Source: an uncultured Lachnospiraceae bacterium (lineage in GTDB: Bacteria > Bacillota > Clostridia > Lachnospirales > Lachnospiraceae). Taken from it: a DNA stretch of 64,000 nt. Positions 25,182 to 33,178 of the stretch are shown here, piece by piece (the stretch's first letter is position 1; every line of letters begins with the position of its first letter). Location of the stretch: contig CANPIM010000006.1 in the NCBI GenBank assembly GCA_947574135.1, positions 17,329 through 81,328 on the forward strand. Reading direction: 5' to 3'. The notes under the pieces are model-generated. The model saw nothing but the letters and a program-made list of their open reading frames with translations, made no database searches and had not been told where the DNA came from. A program made the position numbers and the translations under genes.

Positions 25182-26225
25182 ATGAGAAAGCAGATATCCG
25201 CGCTGGTTCCCCCGGAGGGGGAGGGGCGTTCGGTGAAATGGGTTTTGCAGAGGATCCTGGAAATGAGCCCTCGGGAAATCAGCCAGGCGAAATTTCGCTC
25301 TTTTGGAATCTGTGTAAACGGGCAGCCAAGAAGGGTAACGGAGCCGGTGCATGGCGGTGATTTGGTGGAGGCCTGCCTGGAAGAGGAGGAGCTGGGATCC
25401 CACCAGCTCCTGGCCGTCCCGGGGGAGCTTTCCATTCTCTATGAGGATTCGGATGTGCTGGCAGTTCACAAGCCGGCCGGCCTGGTCTGCCACCCTGTGG
25501 GAGGCCATTATAGAGACACTTTGGCAAATATCATGCAATATTATTTCCGGGAAAAGGGGGAACAGGTGGTGATCCGCCTTATCGGGCGCCTGGATCGGGA
25601 GACCTCCGGCATTGTGCTGGCGGCCAAGAGCCAGGCAGCGGCCAGCCGCCTGAATTGGCAGAAGGAGACGGGACTTCTGAAAAAGGAGTATATGGCCCTG
25701 GTTCAGGGGCAGCCCAGTCCGGCAGCGGGATGGGTGGAGGAGCCCATAGGACCGGCAGGAGGCCCGGAGGAAAGGGGACTGAGAGAGAGCTCGGAGAAGA
25801 AGCCCGAAGAAGAAAATACAAAACAGGCAGGGGAGCCTTCCCGGGAGATATGTATGCAGGTTCGCCCGGACGGGAAGCCTGCCAGGACCTATTATGAGAC
25901 GCTGGCCACCAGGGAGGGCGCCTCTTTGGTGCGTCTGCGGCTGGATACGGGAAGGACCCATCAGATCCGGGTGCATATGGAATGGCTGGGGTGTCCGCTG
26001 CTGGGAGACACCCTGTATCATCCCTTGTGGAACAAGGAGGCGGCGGGAGATGGGGAGAATACAGAACAGGCAACCCTGTGGGGGAGACGGCTGTATGGAG
26101 AGGGAGAGCCCCACGCTGCCCTCCATGCAGGAAGGCTGGAATTTTTACAGCCCTTTACAAAGGAGCGTATCTGCCTGACGGATCCGGCTGCCTGGGGAGA
26201 GGCTGTGGAGATGTTTGGTATTTGA
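25182..26225 (+). CDS. RluA-family pseudouridine synthase
   Basis: 347 aa RNA-modifying enzyme converting uridine to pseudouridine in rRNA or tRNA. An S4-like N-terminus (SVKWVLQRILEMSPREISQAKF) is followed by the catalytic GRLDRETSG motif with its aspartate (about residue 137), LKKEYMALVQG, and the C-terminal GRTHQIRVHMEWLGCPLLGD. A low-complexity insert rich in Glu, Lys and Gly (residues about 185-225) interrupts the catalytic domain and enlarges it over the common 300 aa. The first histidine of the usual HRLD is glycine here. The target site is unknown. Confidence 0.88.
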   Translation: MRKQISALVPPEGEGRSVKWVLQRILEMSPREISQAKFRSFGICVNGQPRRVTEPVHGGDLVEACLEEEELGSHQLLAVPGELSILYEDSDVLAVHKPAGLVCHPVGGHYRDTLANIMQYYFREKGEQVVIRLIGRLDRETSGIVLAAKSQAAASRLNWQKETGLLKKEYMALVQGQPSPAAGWVEEPIGPAGGPEERGLRESSEKKPEEENTKQAGEPSREICMQVRPDGKPARTYYETLATREGASLVRLRLDTGRTHQIRVHMEWLGCPLLGDTLYHPLWNKEAAGDGENTEQATLWGRRLYGEGEPHAALHAGRLEFLQPFTKERICLTDPAAWGEAVEMFGI

Positions 26226-26708
26226 CGAAATTTCTCCAATGTGCTGAAACGGGCTGTAAAGACGCCCAAGCTTTATTTCCGGGACACAGGGCTTGCCTGT
26301 TATCTGACCCGGTGGCTGACAGAGGATGCTTTGGCCTACGGAGCTTTTAGCGGTCATATATTTGAAACCTTTGTCATATCAGAGATTTTAAAGTCCTTTT
26401 CCAATTCCGGACTGGATTACTGCTATTATGTGTCCTATTATCGGGGGCGGGACAGGAAGAGGACGAAAAAGAACGGGGAGGCTGTGGAGACGGAGCGTGA
26501 GATCCACCTGATTATAGAAGAAAACGGGGTGCTCTATCCCATTGAGATCAAGCAGAATCCTAAGGTGTCTGGGGATGAAACCAGTGCATTTCCGGTTTTA
26601 GATAAGCTGGAGGATAAAAAACGGGGAATGGGCGCTATTGTCTGTATGTGTCCCCAGCCGGGGGCTTTGCGGGAAAATATTTTGCAGATTCCGGTGTGGT
26701 ATATTTGA
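26226..26708 (+). pseudogene. C-terminal fragment of a DUF4143 AAA-type ATPase
   Basis: The frame resembles the last 160 residues of the widespread AAA/DUF4143 ATPases (usually about 400 aa): FSNVLKRAVKTPKLYFRDTGLACYLTRW, then the nuclease-like EREIHLIIEENGVLYPIEIKQ. It starts right after the stop of the pseudouridine synthase gene; the P-loop half is absent. The only start inside the conserved region is a GTG at 26241. The fragment probably reflects a past rearrangement that removed the N-terminus; expression is doubtful. Confidence 0.75.
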
Positions 26709-26776
26709 GCAGCCATAGGTCCGTGTGCGGCACCTTTTTCCCACCCCTGCATAAGCTAAATATAGAAAAGCTTTTC

Positions 26777-26805
26777 TTGTGTATTTGGAGAAAATCATAT
26801 ATAAT
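26777..26805 (+). promoter_or_regulatory. Sigma-A promoter of the symporter-methyltransferase unit
   Basis: TTGTGT (26777-26782), 17-bp spacer, TATAAT (26800-26805), 50 bp before the symporter start. Confidence 0.65.
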
Positions 26806-26855
26806 CGGTGTTAGGTAATTCTGGTGTTAGACATGGAAAGAAGGGGGAAACAGTT

Positions 26856-28034
26856 ATGCAGAAAATTTGGAAGAGCCTGCCGGCGCGTCTGTTGGTGGGG
26901 GTGATACTGGGAATTTTGGTGGGCCTTGTGGCCAACGAATCTGTGATGAATGTGGTGGTGACCTTAAAACAGGTCATGGGGCAGCTCATTACCTTTTGCG
27001 TGCCCTTGATTGTGATTGGGTTTATTGCGCCCTCCATTACCAAGCTTGGGAAGAATGCCTCCCGGATGTTGGGGGTGGCGCTGGTGCTGGCCTATGTGTC
27101 CTCCATCGGAGCTGCGTTTTTCTCCATGGCAGCAGGCTACGGTCTGATTCCTCATCTGTCCATTGCGTCGGATGTGGAGGGGCTTAAAAAGCTGCCGGAT
27201 GTGATTTTCCAGCTGGAAATTCCCCAGATAATGCCGGTGATGAGCGCACTGGTGTTCTCTGTTCTCTTGGGGCTTGGGGTGACCTGGACCAAATCGGAGA
27301 CCACGGAAAAGGTATTGGATGAGTTTCAGCAGATCGTGCTGAGCATGGTTACCCGGGTGGTGATTCCCGTGCTGCCCTTCTATATTGCAACCACCTTCTG
27401 CGGCCTGGCCTATGAGGGGACCATTACCAAGCAGTTGCCAGTGTTCTTAAAGGTAATTCTCATTGTAATGGTGGGGCACTATATCTGGATGGCCCTTCTG
27501 TATATTCTGGCAGGCATTTATTCCGGGGAGAAGCCCCTGGAGGTGCTGAAGCATTACGGACCGGCCTATATTACGGCTGTGGGAACCATGTCCTCGGCGG
27601 CGACCCTGGCAGTGGCTCTGCGCTGTGCCAAGAAATCCTCAGTGCTTCGGGAGGATATGGTGGACTTTGGCATTCCTCTGTTTGCCAATATTCATCTGTG
27701 CGGGTCCGTGCTGACAGAGGTATTCTTTGTGATGACCGTGTCTCAGATTCTCTATGGACAGATGCCCTCTGTGGGAACCATGATTCTGTTCTGCCTGCTT
27801 TTGGGCGTATTTGCCATCGGCGCTCCGGGAGTGCCGGGAGGAACGGTTATGGCGTCCCTGGGACTGATTACGGGGATTCTGCTCTTTGACGATACAGGCA
27901 CCGGCTTGATGCTGACCATCTTTGCCCTTCAGGACAGCTTCGGGACAGCCTGCAATGTGACTGGTGACGGAGCTCTGACTCTGATTCTTACCGGATATGC
28001 CCGGCGGCATAAGATCCAGGCGGAGAAGAACTGA
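26856..28034 (+). CDS. Dicarboxylate/amino acid:cation symporter (DAACS family)
   Basis: 392 aa, about eight transmembrane helices plus two re-entrant hairpins. The serine-rich first hairpin is seen in GTMSSAATLAVALR, the cation-binding helix in FANIHLCGSVLTEVFF, and the second hairpin in GAPGVPGGTVMASLG. The family imports glutamate, aspartate, serine or C4-dicarboxylates with sodium or protons. The start at 26856 follows AAGGGGG; the frame opens earlier but without a site. The DNA methyltransferase gene starts 13 nt after its stop. Confidence 0.87.
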   Translation: MQKIWKSLPARLLVGVILGILVGLVANESVMNVVVTLKQVMGQLITFCVPLIVIGFIAPSITKLGKNASRMLGVALVLAYVSSIGAAFFSMAAGYGLIPHLSIASDVEGLKKLPDVIFQLEIPQIMPVMSALVFSVLLGLGVTWTKSETTEKVLDEFQQIVLSMVTRVVIPVLPFYIATTFCGLAYEGTITKQLPVFLKVILIVMVGHYIWMALLYILAGIYSGEKPLEVLKHYGPAYITAVGTMSSAATLAVALRCAKKSSVLREDMVDFGIPLFANIHLCGSVLTEVFFVMTVSQILYGQMPSVGTMILFCLLLGVFAIGAPGVPGGTVMASLGLITGILLFDDTGTGLMLTIFALQDSFGTACNVTGDGALTLILTGYARRHKIQAEKN

Positions 28035-28047
28035 GGCTGGCCGTGGA

Positions 28048-28956
28048 ATGAGGGAGGTATGGCAGGGAGATTCCCTGGAGCTGATAAAGAAGGTGGAGAC
28101 CGAGTCCATTCATCTGATTTTGTCGGATATTCCCTATGGGATTAATTATGATGCCTGGGATGTGCTCCACCACAATACCAATCGGGGACTTTTGGGGGCA
28201 AGTCCCTCCCAGAAAAAGAGCGGCAGCGTGTTTAAGACCCGGGGAAAGCCCTTAAACGGCTGGTCCCAGGCGGATAAGCAGATTCCCCTGGAATATTACC
28301 AGTGGTGTATGAAATGGGCGCCGGACTGGTACCGGGTGCTGAAGCCGGGTGCCAGCTGCTTTATATTTGCCGGGCGGCGCATGGCCCACCGATGCATCTG
28401 TGCCATGGAGGACAGCGGCTTTATTTTCAAGGATATGCTGGTGTGGGAAAAGAATTCCGCCGCCTACCGGGCCCAGCGGGTCAGCTGTGTGCTGGAACGG
28501 CGGGGAGACCTGGAAAACAGCCGCCGCTGGGAGGGCTGGAAGGTGGGCAATCTTCGTCCCCTGTTTGAGCCCATTCTGTGGTTTATGAAGCCCTACCCTC
28601 AGGGAAAGACCCTGACGGATAATATTCTCCGGTATGGTCTGGGGGCCTTTTGCGAGGAGGAATTAAGACGGCGCACCGGGCAGGAGGCAGGAGGAGAGCT
28701 CTGCTCCAACCTTCTGCGAATTCGGGGAGAGAAATCGGACCATGGCTTACATCCGGCCCAGAAGGCCGTGGGGCTTATGGAGCTTTTGATTGCCCTGGTT
28801 ACCCTGGAGGATCAGGTGGTGCTGGATCCCTTCTGCGGCTGCGGAACCACCCTGGTGGCGGCCAAAAGGCAGAACCGCCAGTATCTTGGCATGGAACAAA
28901 ATGAGAATTATTATCAAAATACTCTGAGGCGTCTGGAGGAGACGAAAAGGGTGTAA
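28048..28956 (+). CDS. DNA methyltransferase, N6-adenine/N4-cytosine type (orphan)
   Basis: 302 aa. The catalytic motif IV is DIPYG (about residue 27, in SDIPYGINYDAWD) and the S-adenosylmethionine motif I is DPFCGCGTTLVAA near residue 260, so the order is that of the beta class. Before it come HPAQKAVGLMELL and a variable target-recognition region (residues 60-220). No restriction endonuclease or specificity subunit is nearby, so it is an orphan or phage-derived regulator-type methylase. It is apparently co-transcribed with the symporter. Confidence 0.88.
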   Translation: MREVWQGDSLELIKKVETESIHLILSDIPYGINYDAWDVLHHNTNRGLLGASPSQKKSGSVFKTRGKPLNGWSQADKQIPLEYYQWCMKWAPDWYRVLKPGASCFIFAGRRMAHRCICAMEDSGFIFKDMLVWEKNSAAYRAQRVSCVLERRGDLENSRRWEGWKVGNLRPLFEPILWFMKPYPQGKTLTDNILRYGLGAFCEEELRRRTGQEAGGELCSNLLRIRGEKSDHGLHPAQKAVGLMELLIALVTLEDQVVLDPFCGCGTTLVAAKRQNRQYLGMEQNENYYQNTLRRLEETKRV

Positions 28957-28975
28957 AAGCTTGGGAAAGATTGAG

Positions 28976-29025
28976 AAAGGCTGTGTGGCTTTTCAGGTGT
29001 GTGCCTGGAAAGCGCCGGCCTTTTT
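28976..29025 (+). terminator. Rho-independent terminator after the methyltransferase
   Basis: Outer stem AAAGGC (28976-28981) with GCCTTT (29018-29023), inner stem GCTTTTCAGG with CCTGGAAAGC, then TTTTT. Confidence 0.8.
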
Positions 29026-29038
29026 GCTATGAAGAAGG

Positions 29039-29062
29039 ATTACCCTCTCTTGACAAGGGTAT
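29039..29062. repeat. TTACCCTCTCTTGACA-type motif upstream of sigV
   Basis: ATTACCCTCTCTTGACAAGG followed by GTATC. It is the same motif as at 4695-4710 (minus strand) and 6535-6550. It lies 100 bp upstream of the ECF sigma gene. Confidence 0.45.
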
Positions 29063-29157
29063 CCGTTTATCTTAAAAAAATAATATTCCTATAAAAACTT
29101 TTTTTGGCAGTCCGTGCGTCTAACAGACAGAAACGGAAGGAAAGGAGAGGCATTCGT

Positions 29158-29652
29158 TTGAAGCAGGAGGCAATACAAAAGAGAGTGGAGGAACAGATCC
29201 TGGATTCCTATGAGGCTTTGTACCGTCTGGCTTTCACCTATGTGCATCAGGAGGAGGATGCTCTGGATATTGTCCAGGAAAGCGTCTACAGAGCCATGAA
29301 AAGTGCAGGACAGGTGAAGGAGGAGCGATATATCCGGACCTGGCTCTGGCGGATCACTATGAATACAGCCATAGATTTTATCCGGAAAAACCGCCGGGAG
29401 ACTGTGGTGGAGGAGATTCGGGAGACAGGAACCCAGGACCAGTATCAGGATTTTGACACAGTGGAAGCCCTGGAGGTGCTCAGTGAAAAGGAAAAGGCCG
29501 TGGTGGTGCTGCGATTCTTTGAGGACAGGCAGATTCAAGAGGTGGCGGAGATTCTGAATGAAAATATCAATACCGTTAAGACGATTCTGTACCGCAGCTT
29601 GCGGAAGCTTAAGGTAGAACTGACAAAGGGGGACTTGTCCTATGAAGGATAA
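29158..29652 (+). CDS. sigV: ECF RNA polymerase sigma factor, SigV-like
   Basis: 164 aa sigma-70 family factor. Region 2 contains YRLAFTYVHQEEDALDIVQESVYRAM and RTWLWRITMNTAIDFIRKN; region 4 contains LSEKEKAVVVLRFFEDRQIQEVAEILNENINTVKTILYRSLRKL. The TTG start at 29158 has AAAGGAG nine bases upstream, better than the earlier TTG at 29104. The following gene is an RsiV-type anti-sigma factor overlapping its end, which supports the SigV assignment: in Bacillus and clostridia this pair responds to lysozyme. An AAAACTTTTT...CGTCTAA pattern at about 29093-29123 may be its own promoter. Confidence 0.85.
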   Translation: MKQEAIQKRVEEQILDSYEALYRLAFTYVHQEEDALDIVQESVYRAMKSAGQVKEERYIRTWLWRITMNTAIDFIRKNRRETVVEEIRETGTQDQYQDFDTVEALEVLSEKEKAVVVLRFFEDRQIQEVAEILNENINTVKTILYRSLRKLKVELTKGDLSYEG

Positions 29653-30688
29653 AAGGCTGGAGAATATGAGAAGAGATTATAAAGAGATAAGGATTCCGGC
29701 AGAGCTTCGGGGCCGGGTGGAGGCAGCTATGGAGCGAGCTAAAACAGAGCTGGCTAAGGAGCAGATTCCGGAGAAGCTTTCGCAAAAGAGAGAGAGTCCG
29801 GCAACAGATTGGGAAAAGGAAACGGAAGCAGCGGGGGTATTTTCAAAGGGAACAGAGAGGAGAGAGGGTATGAAGGCAGGAAAGCGGGAAAGCAGAAAGC
29901 GGAGCGGATTTGTGGTGTGGGCGACCCGGATAGGAGGCGCGGCTGCGGCTGCCATGCTGGCGATTACGGTACTGGCCAATTCCAGCGCCACGGTGGCTTA
30001 TGCCATGGAGGATATTCCTATTTTGGGAAATATTGTAAAAATCGTTACCTTCCGGCATTATGAGAGCCAGGACAATTCCATGCAGGCCAATATTAAGGTA
30101 CCCGAGATTCAGGTGGAGAACCCGGAGGGCCAGGTGCTGGAGGAAACCACAGAGGAGCTGAACCGGCGGATTGCGGAGTACACGGATGCCATTATCGCCC
30201 AATATGAGGCGGACGTGGAGGCCGCGGACGGAGAGGGCCATCAGTCTGTAGACCTGGATTACCATGTGATTACGGACAATGATAAGCTATTCTCCATTCG
30301 GTTTGACCAGCTCTTGGTCATGGCCAGCGGTGCCCAGCTGGTGAAAATCTACCATGTGGATAAGACTACAGGGGAGATGATAGATCTGGACGGACTTTTC
30401 CAGGAGGGAGCAGACTATGTGACAGCTATTTCGGAGAACATTAAGATCCAGATGAAGGAGCGGATGGAAGAGGATGAAATGCTCGCCTACTGGTTGGACA
30501 GCGATATGCCGGAATGGGATTTTAAGGAAATCCGCAGAGATGCCACCTTCTATGTGAATGAAGCCAATCACCTGGTTATTGTGTTTGACGAGTATGAGGT
30601 GGGACCGGGCTATATGGGAAGCCAGGAGTTTGAGATTCCTACAGATGTAGTAAAGGATATGGTGAAGGAGGGGTATTTGGAGAGCTAA
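29642..30688 (+). CDS. rsiV: Anti-sigma-V factor RsiV (DUF3298), lysozyme sensor
   Basis: 348 aa. A basic cytoplasmic part (residues 1-85) binds the sigma factor, one transmembrane helix (about 88-110) is followed by an extracellular domain with TEELNRRIAEYTDAIIAQYE, YHVITDNDKLFSIRFDQ, IYHVDKTTGEMIDLDGLF and the C-terminal VIVFDEYEVGPGYMGSQEFEIP, which is the DUF3298 lysozyme-binding domain of RsiV. In known systems lysozyme binding triggers site-1 and site-2 proteolysis and releases the sigma factor. The start overlaps sigV by 11 nt. The cytoplasmic part is longer than usual and rich in Lys, Arg and Glu. Confidence 0.87.
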   Translation: MKDKRLENMRRDYKEIRIPAELRGRVEAAMERAKTELAKEQIPEKLSQKRESPATDWEKETEAAGVFSKGTERREGMKAGKRESRKRSGFVVWATRIGGAAAAAMLAITVLANSSATVAYAMEDIPILGNIVKIVTFRHYESQDNSMQANIKVPEIQVENPEGQVLEETTEELNRRIAEYTDAIIAQYEADVEAADGEGHQSVDLDYHVITDNDKLFSIRFDQLLVMASGAQLVKIYHVDKTTGEMIDLDGLFQEGADYVTAISENIKIQMKERMEEDEMLAYWLDSDMPEWDFKEIRRDATFYVNEANHLVIVFDEYEVGPGYMGSQEFEIPTDVVKDMVKEGYLES

Positions 30689-30738
30689 GAGTAGAGCGGG
30701 AGGCGTTGCTTTAGATTGGCGTTCCGGCCCCAGGTATG

Positions 30739-30775
30739 TTCCCTTGTTTTGGCCTTATAAGCCGAAACAAGGGAA
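30739..30775. terminator. Bidirectional stem-loop between convergent sigma/anti-sigma operons
   Basis: TTCCCTTGTTTTGGC (30739-30753) pairs with GCCGAAACAAGGGAA (30761-30775). The T tract is poor on the plus side, so efficiency is uncertain. Confidence 0.65.
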
Positions 30776-30790
30776 AGCTTTGTACAGCTA

Positions 30791-31741
30791 TCAGCGTATT
30801 CCAGAAGGCTCTTCACATGGTTCTTCTCTTTTTAATCCCCAAACATGATGCGCTAACAGCAAGCCGCTATACAACAGGATGGATATAAAGACGGTAAGGG
30901 AGAGATCACGAGGCAATGCGTAAGATGCCCAGCTGATACCGGAAACCATACAATGGCTGATAAGATAGGCAACCGGATATAGCCCCATGCGCTCTATAAG
31001 GACACGCAATTTTGCCTTTTTTCGGGCAAGGAGCCAAAGGATTCCCATAACGGACAATGCTGCGACGGCGAGTACAAAATAATAGGTGAGCGACAGGCGC
31101 GGCAATGTAATTCTGCTTTCATAGTCCACATTTTGTTCTATTTGATTTTCGGCATCCGGGTCATATTTAGCAATGCAGACATCCTCCGTTCCGTCATTTG
31201 GAATATATACGGCAACCATTGGTCTCCTATGCTCTGTCATAACCATGGCCGATAGGTTGCCTTTTTCCTGTGAGAACCATTGATCCCAGAGAGAGGTCCA
31301 CGCTTCAATCTGGCAGGAATAGAGATTTCCATCGTCCGGATCTTCATAGACCGTGTAGGAAAAATCCGTTACTTTTTCATCAAAGGTGAGAAGCATTCCC
31401 TTATCGCTCAGCCCCTGGGGGGTGACAAGCCCCTCAAAATACGGAAAATAAATGGGAGCATCCAGTACAGCAAAGGCGGAGACAAGCAATGCGATCACAA
31501 ATAGGGCCGTCAGGGCCATGGTCTGAATTTTCCTGATTTTTAGCTGCTGACTTAGCTTTCGTAGGGGGGCGGCGCTGGGTTCCTCCTGCCTTGGCTGGGG
31601 CTCTTTGGTTTGCGCATATTCCCTTCTGCAAGCCTCACAGCCCTTCAAATGTTCTTCAACAAAATCTGCGGTATCGGAAGTTACCATATTTTCCGCATAC
31701 AGCGGTAGAAGGTCCCGGATAATATTACATTCATTTCTCAT
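30791..31741 (-). CDS. Zinc-finger anti-sigma factor
   Basis: 316 aa. The N-terminal zinc-finger anti-sigma domain contains VEEHLKGCEACRREY (His-x3-Cys-x2-Cys) with an upstream Cys in NECNIIRDLLPLY. Transmembrane helices follow at about residues 75-95, 218-238, 252-272 and 280-298, with an extracellular loop of about 120 residues between the first two. It should hold the adjacent ECF sigma factor at the membrane. The gene overlaps the sigma gene end by 11 nt. The signal is unknown. The region is visibly more AT-rich than its surroundings. Confidence 0.85.
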   Translation of the reverse strand: MRNECNIIRDLLPLYAENMVTSDTADFVEEHLKGCEACRREYAQTKEPQPRQEEPSAAPLRKLSQQLKIRKIQTMALTALFVIALLVSAFAVLDAPIYFPYFEGLVTPQGLSDKGMLLTFDEKVTDFSYTVYEDPDDGNLYSCQIEAWTSLWDQWFSQEKGNLSAMVMTEHRRPMVAVYIPNDGTEDVCIAKYDPDAENQIEQNVDYESRITLPRLSLTYYFVLAVAALSVMGILWLLARKKAKLRVLIERMGLYPVAYLISHCMVSGISWASYALPRDLSLTVFISILLYSGLLLAHHVWGLKREEPCEEPSGIR

Positions 31742-32234
31742 AGGTTTTGTCCTCCAGTCTGGATTTAAGCATTGTTTTGGCCCGGTGGTAGGTCACGCAG
31801 GCCCAGTTTTCCGATTTGCCGAATATTTGCCCGATTTGTTTGAAACTCAGTTCTGCAAACACCCGCCACATAAACACCTCTTTGTATGGCTCCGGTATAT
31901 GATGCAAAATAGTTCTTATCCGTGCAGCTTCCTCGCGCCTCATACACTGTTCTTCCGCGGAGCTTTCTTTGGATGGCAATTCTGACAATTCCACAATATC
32001 CACAGGCTCCGTTTTCTTTGCCTTTTTCAGATATGTGTAATAACAGTTCTTTGCAATCTGACAGAGCCACACACGAATGTCACAATCGCCGCGAAAACGG
32101 CTGATGGAACCCATGGCCTTGAAAAATGCTTCACTGGTAATTTCTTCTGCGATATGCTCATCCGCTGATAATCTGCGAATATAGAGATACACATCATGGA
32201 AATAATCCTGATATATTTTCTCGAACTCCGTCAC
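31731..32234 (-). CDS. ECF RNA polymerase sigma factor
   Basis: 167 aa. Region 2 contains YQDYFHDVYLYIRRLSADEHIAEEITSEAFFKAM and VWLCQIAKNCYYTYL; region 4 contains EPYKEVFMWRVFAELSFKQIGQIFGKSENWACVTYHRAKTML. The GTG start at 32234 follows AAAGGAGG. Divergent from the next two-component system and coupled to its anti-sigma gene. A likely autoregulated ECF promoter lies upstream (32253-32284). Confidence 0.87.
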   Translation of the reverse strand: MTEFEKIYQDYFHDVYLYIRRLSADEHIAEEITSEAFFKAMGSISRFRGDCDIRVWLCQIAKNCYYTYLKKAKKTEPVDIVELSELPSKESSAEEQCMRREEAARIRTILHHIPEPYKEVFMWRVFAELSFKQIGQIFGKSENWACVTYHRAKTMLKSRLEDKTYEK

Positions 32235-32252
32235 GCTACCACCTCCTTTCCA

Positions 32253-32284
32253 CTATAAGACCTTGGAGAAAGCAAAACCTTACA
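32253..32284 (-). promoter_or_regulatory. Predicted ECF-type promoter of the sigma/anti-sigma pair
   Basis: On the minus strand TGTAAGG (32284-32278) and GGTCTTATAG (32262-32253), resembling the TGTAAC...CGTC-type promoters of clostridial ECF factors and ending 19 bp before the GTG start. It suggests autoregulation. Confidence 0.5.
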
Positions 32285-32384
32285 AGTTTTTGAAAAAATT
32301 TCTGTTATAATATATCACAAAAATTTGGCTTCTTCCACCAATACCAGAAATGCTCCCAATCCGAGGAAAGCCATGGAAATTGCT

Positions 32385-32418
32385 TTGTCACAAAATTGTA
32401 ACTTTTGTCTGCTATGAT
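32385..32418 (+). promoter_or_regulatory. Promoter with predicted OmpR-type direct repeat (regulator-kinase operon)
   Basis: TTGTCAC (32385-32391) and TTGTAAC (32396-32402), 11 bp apart, then ten bases and a TATGAT -10 box (32413-32418). There is no good -35 box, so it is probably activator-dependent. The same arrangement recurs at 34383-34416. Confidence 0.7.
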
Positions 32419-32446
32419 AGAAAAAAAGATAAGGCGGAAATTGGAT

Positions 32447-33178
32447 ATGGTTGATCTATATTATATTGAGGATGATCCCAATATTGCAGGTGTGGTAAAG
32501 GAATACTTGGAGGAAAGGGGATTCCGAGTAACCGTGTGTGCTACGCTTGGGAAGGCGAGGCAGGCATTAAGAAGCTATGTGCCCGCCCTTGTTTTGCTGG
32601 ACTGGAATATGCCGGACGGCCGGGGAGACAGCCTGTGTCAGTGGATTCGAAGTAGCTGGAAGGAGCTGCCCATTATTTTTCTTACGGTCCGGGGAGATAC
32701 CAGTGAGATTGTTACAGGCTTTGAAAATGGCGCGGATGACTATGTGGTAAAGCCCTTTGAGCTGGAGGTGCTGCATTCACGGATCTTAGCGCTGCTGCGA
32801 AGAACCGGACATGTGGCAAAGCGGTATCTTTCCTGCGGCGGGATTGTGATTGATAGAAATCGCCGGACGGTTTCTACCTCCATGCCATGTGGCAAAGAAG
32901 CGGAAATACCCTGCGGGTATCCCTCCATGCCATGTGGCAAAGAAGTGGAAATCCCTCTGACTGCGGCTGAATATGAGCTTCTGCTGTGTTTGATGCAAAA
33001 CAAGGGAAGGACAGTGACCAGAGAAAAGATTTTAGAGCAGGTGTGGGATGCAAAGGGGAATTATGTAAATGATAACACCCTCACCGTTACCATGAAACGA
33101 CTGCGGGACAAGCTTGGTCAGCCGGCCTGTCTGAAAACAGTCAGAAGCGTGGGCTACCGTATGGAGGATTCTCTATGA
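32447..33178 (+). CDS. Response regulator, OmpR family, with a 15-residue duplication
   Basis: 243 aa. The receiver has YYIEDDPNI, the phospho-acceptor in VLLDWNMPDG (about residue 50) and DDYVVKPFELE with the conserved lysine. The winged helix has LTAAEYELLLCLMQ and DNTLTVTMKRLRDKLG. Between the domains the segment SMPCGKEAEIPCGYP is followed by SMPCGKEVEIP, an in-frame 45-bp direct duplication (32881 and 32926). The ATG at 32447 is preceded by AAGGCGG; an ATG at 32414 overlaps the -10 box and is unlikely. The kinase overlaps its stop. Confidence 0.88.
   Translation: MVDLYYIEDDPNIAGVVKEYLEERGFRVTVCATLGKARQALRSYVPALVLLDWNMPDGRGDSLCQWIRSSWKELPIIFLTVRGDTSEIVTGFENGADDYVVKPFELEVLHSRILALLRRTGHVAKRYLSCGGIVIDRNRRTVSTSMPCGKEAEIPCGYPSMPCGKEVEIPLTAAEYELLLCLMQNKGRTVTREKILEQVWDAKGNYVNDNTLTVTMKRLRDKLGQPACLKTVRSVGYRMEDSL
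32879..32957 (+). repeat. 45-bp in-frame direct duplication inside the response regulator gene
   Basis: CCATGCCATGTGGCAAAGAA begins at 32880 and again at 32925, with about 32 of the following bases nearly identical. Each copy also holds a small GCCATGTGGC palindrome. Confidence 0.8.

Noticed and set aside
26709..26776. tRNA-like sequence near 26.7 kb
   Set aside because: No cloverleaf with acceptor and T-arm pairing can be drawn; only a weak GTGC/GCAC hairpin is present.
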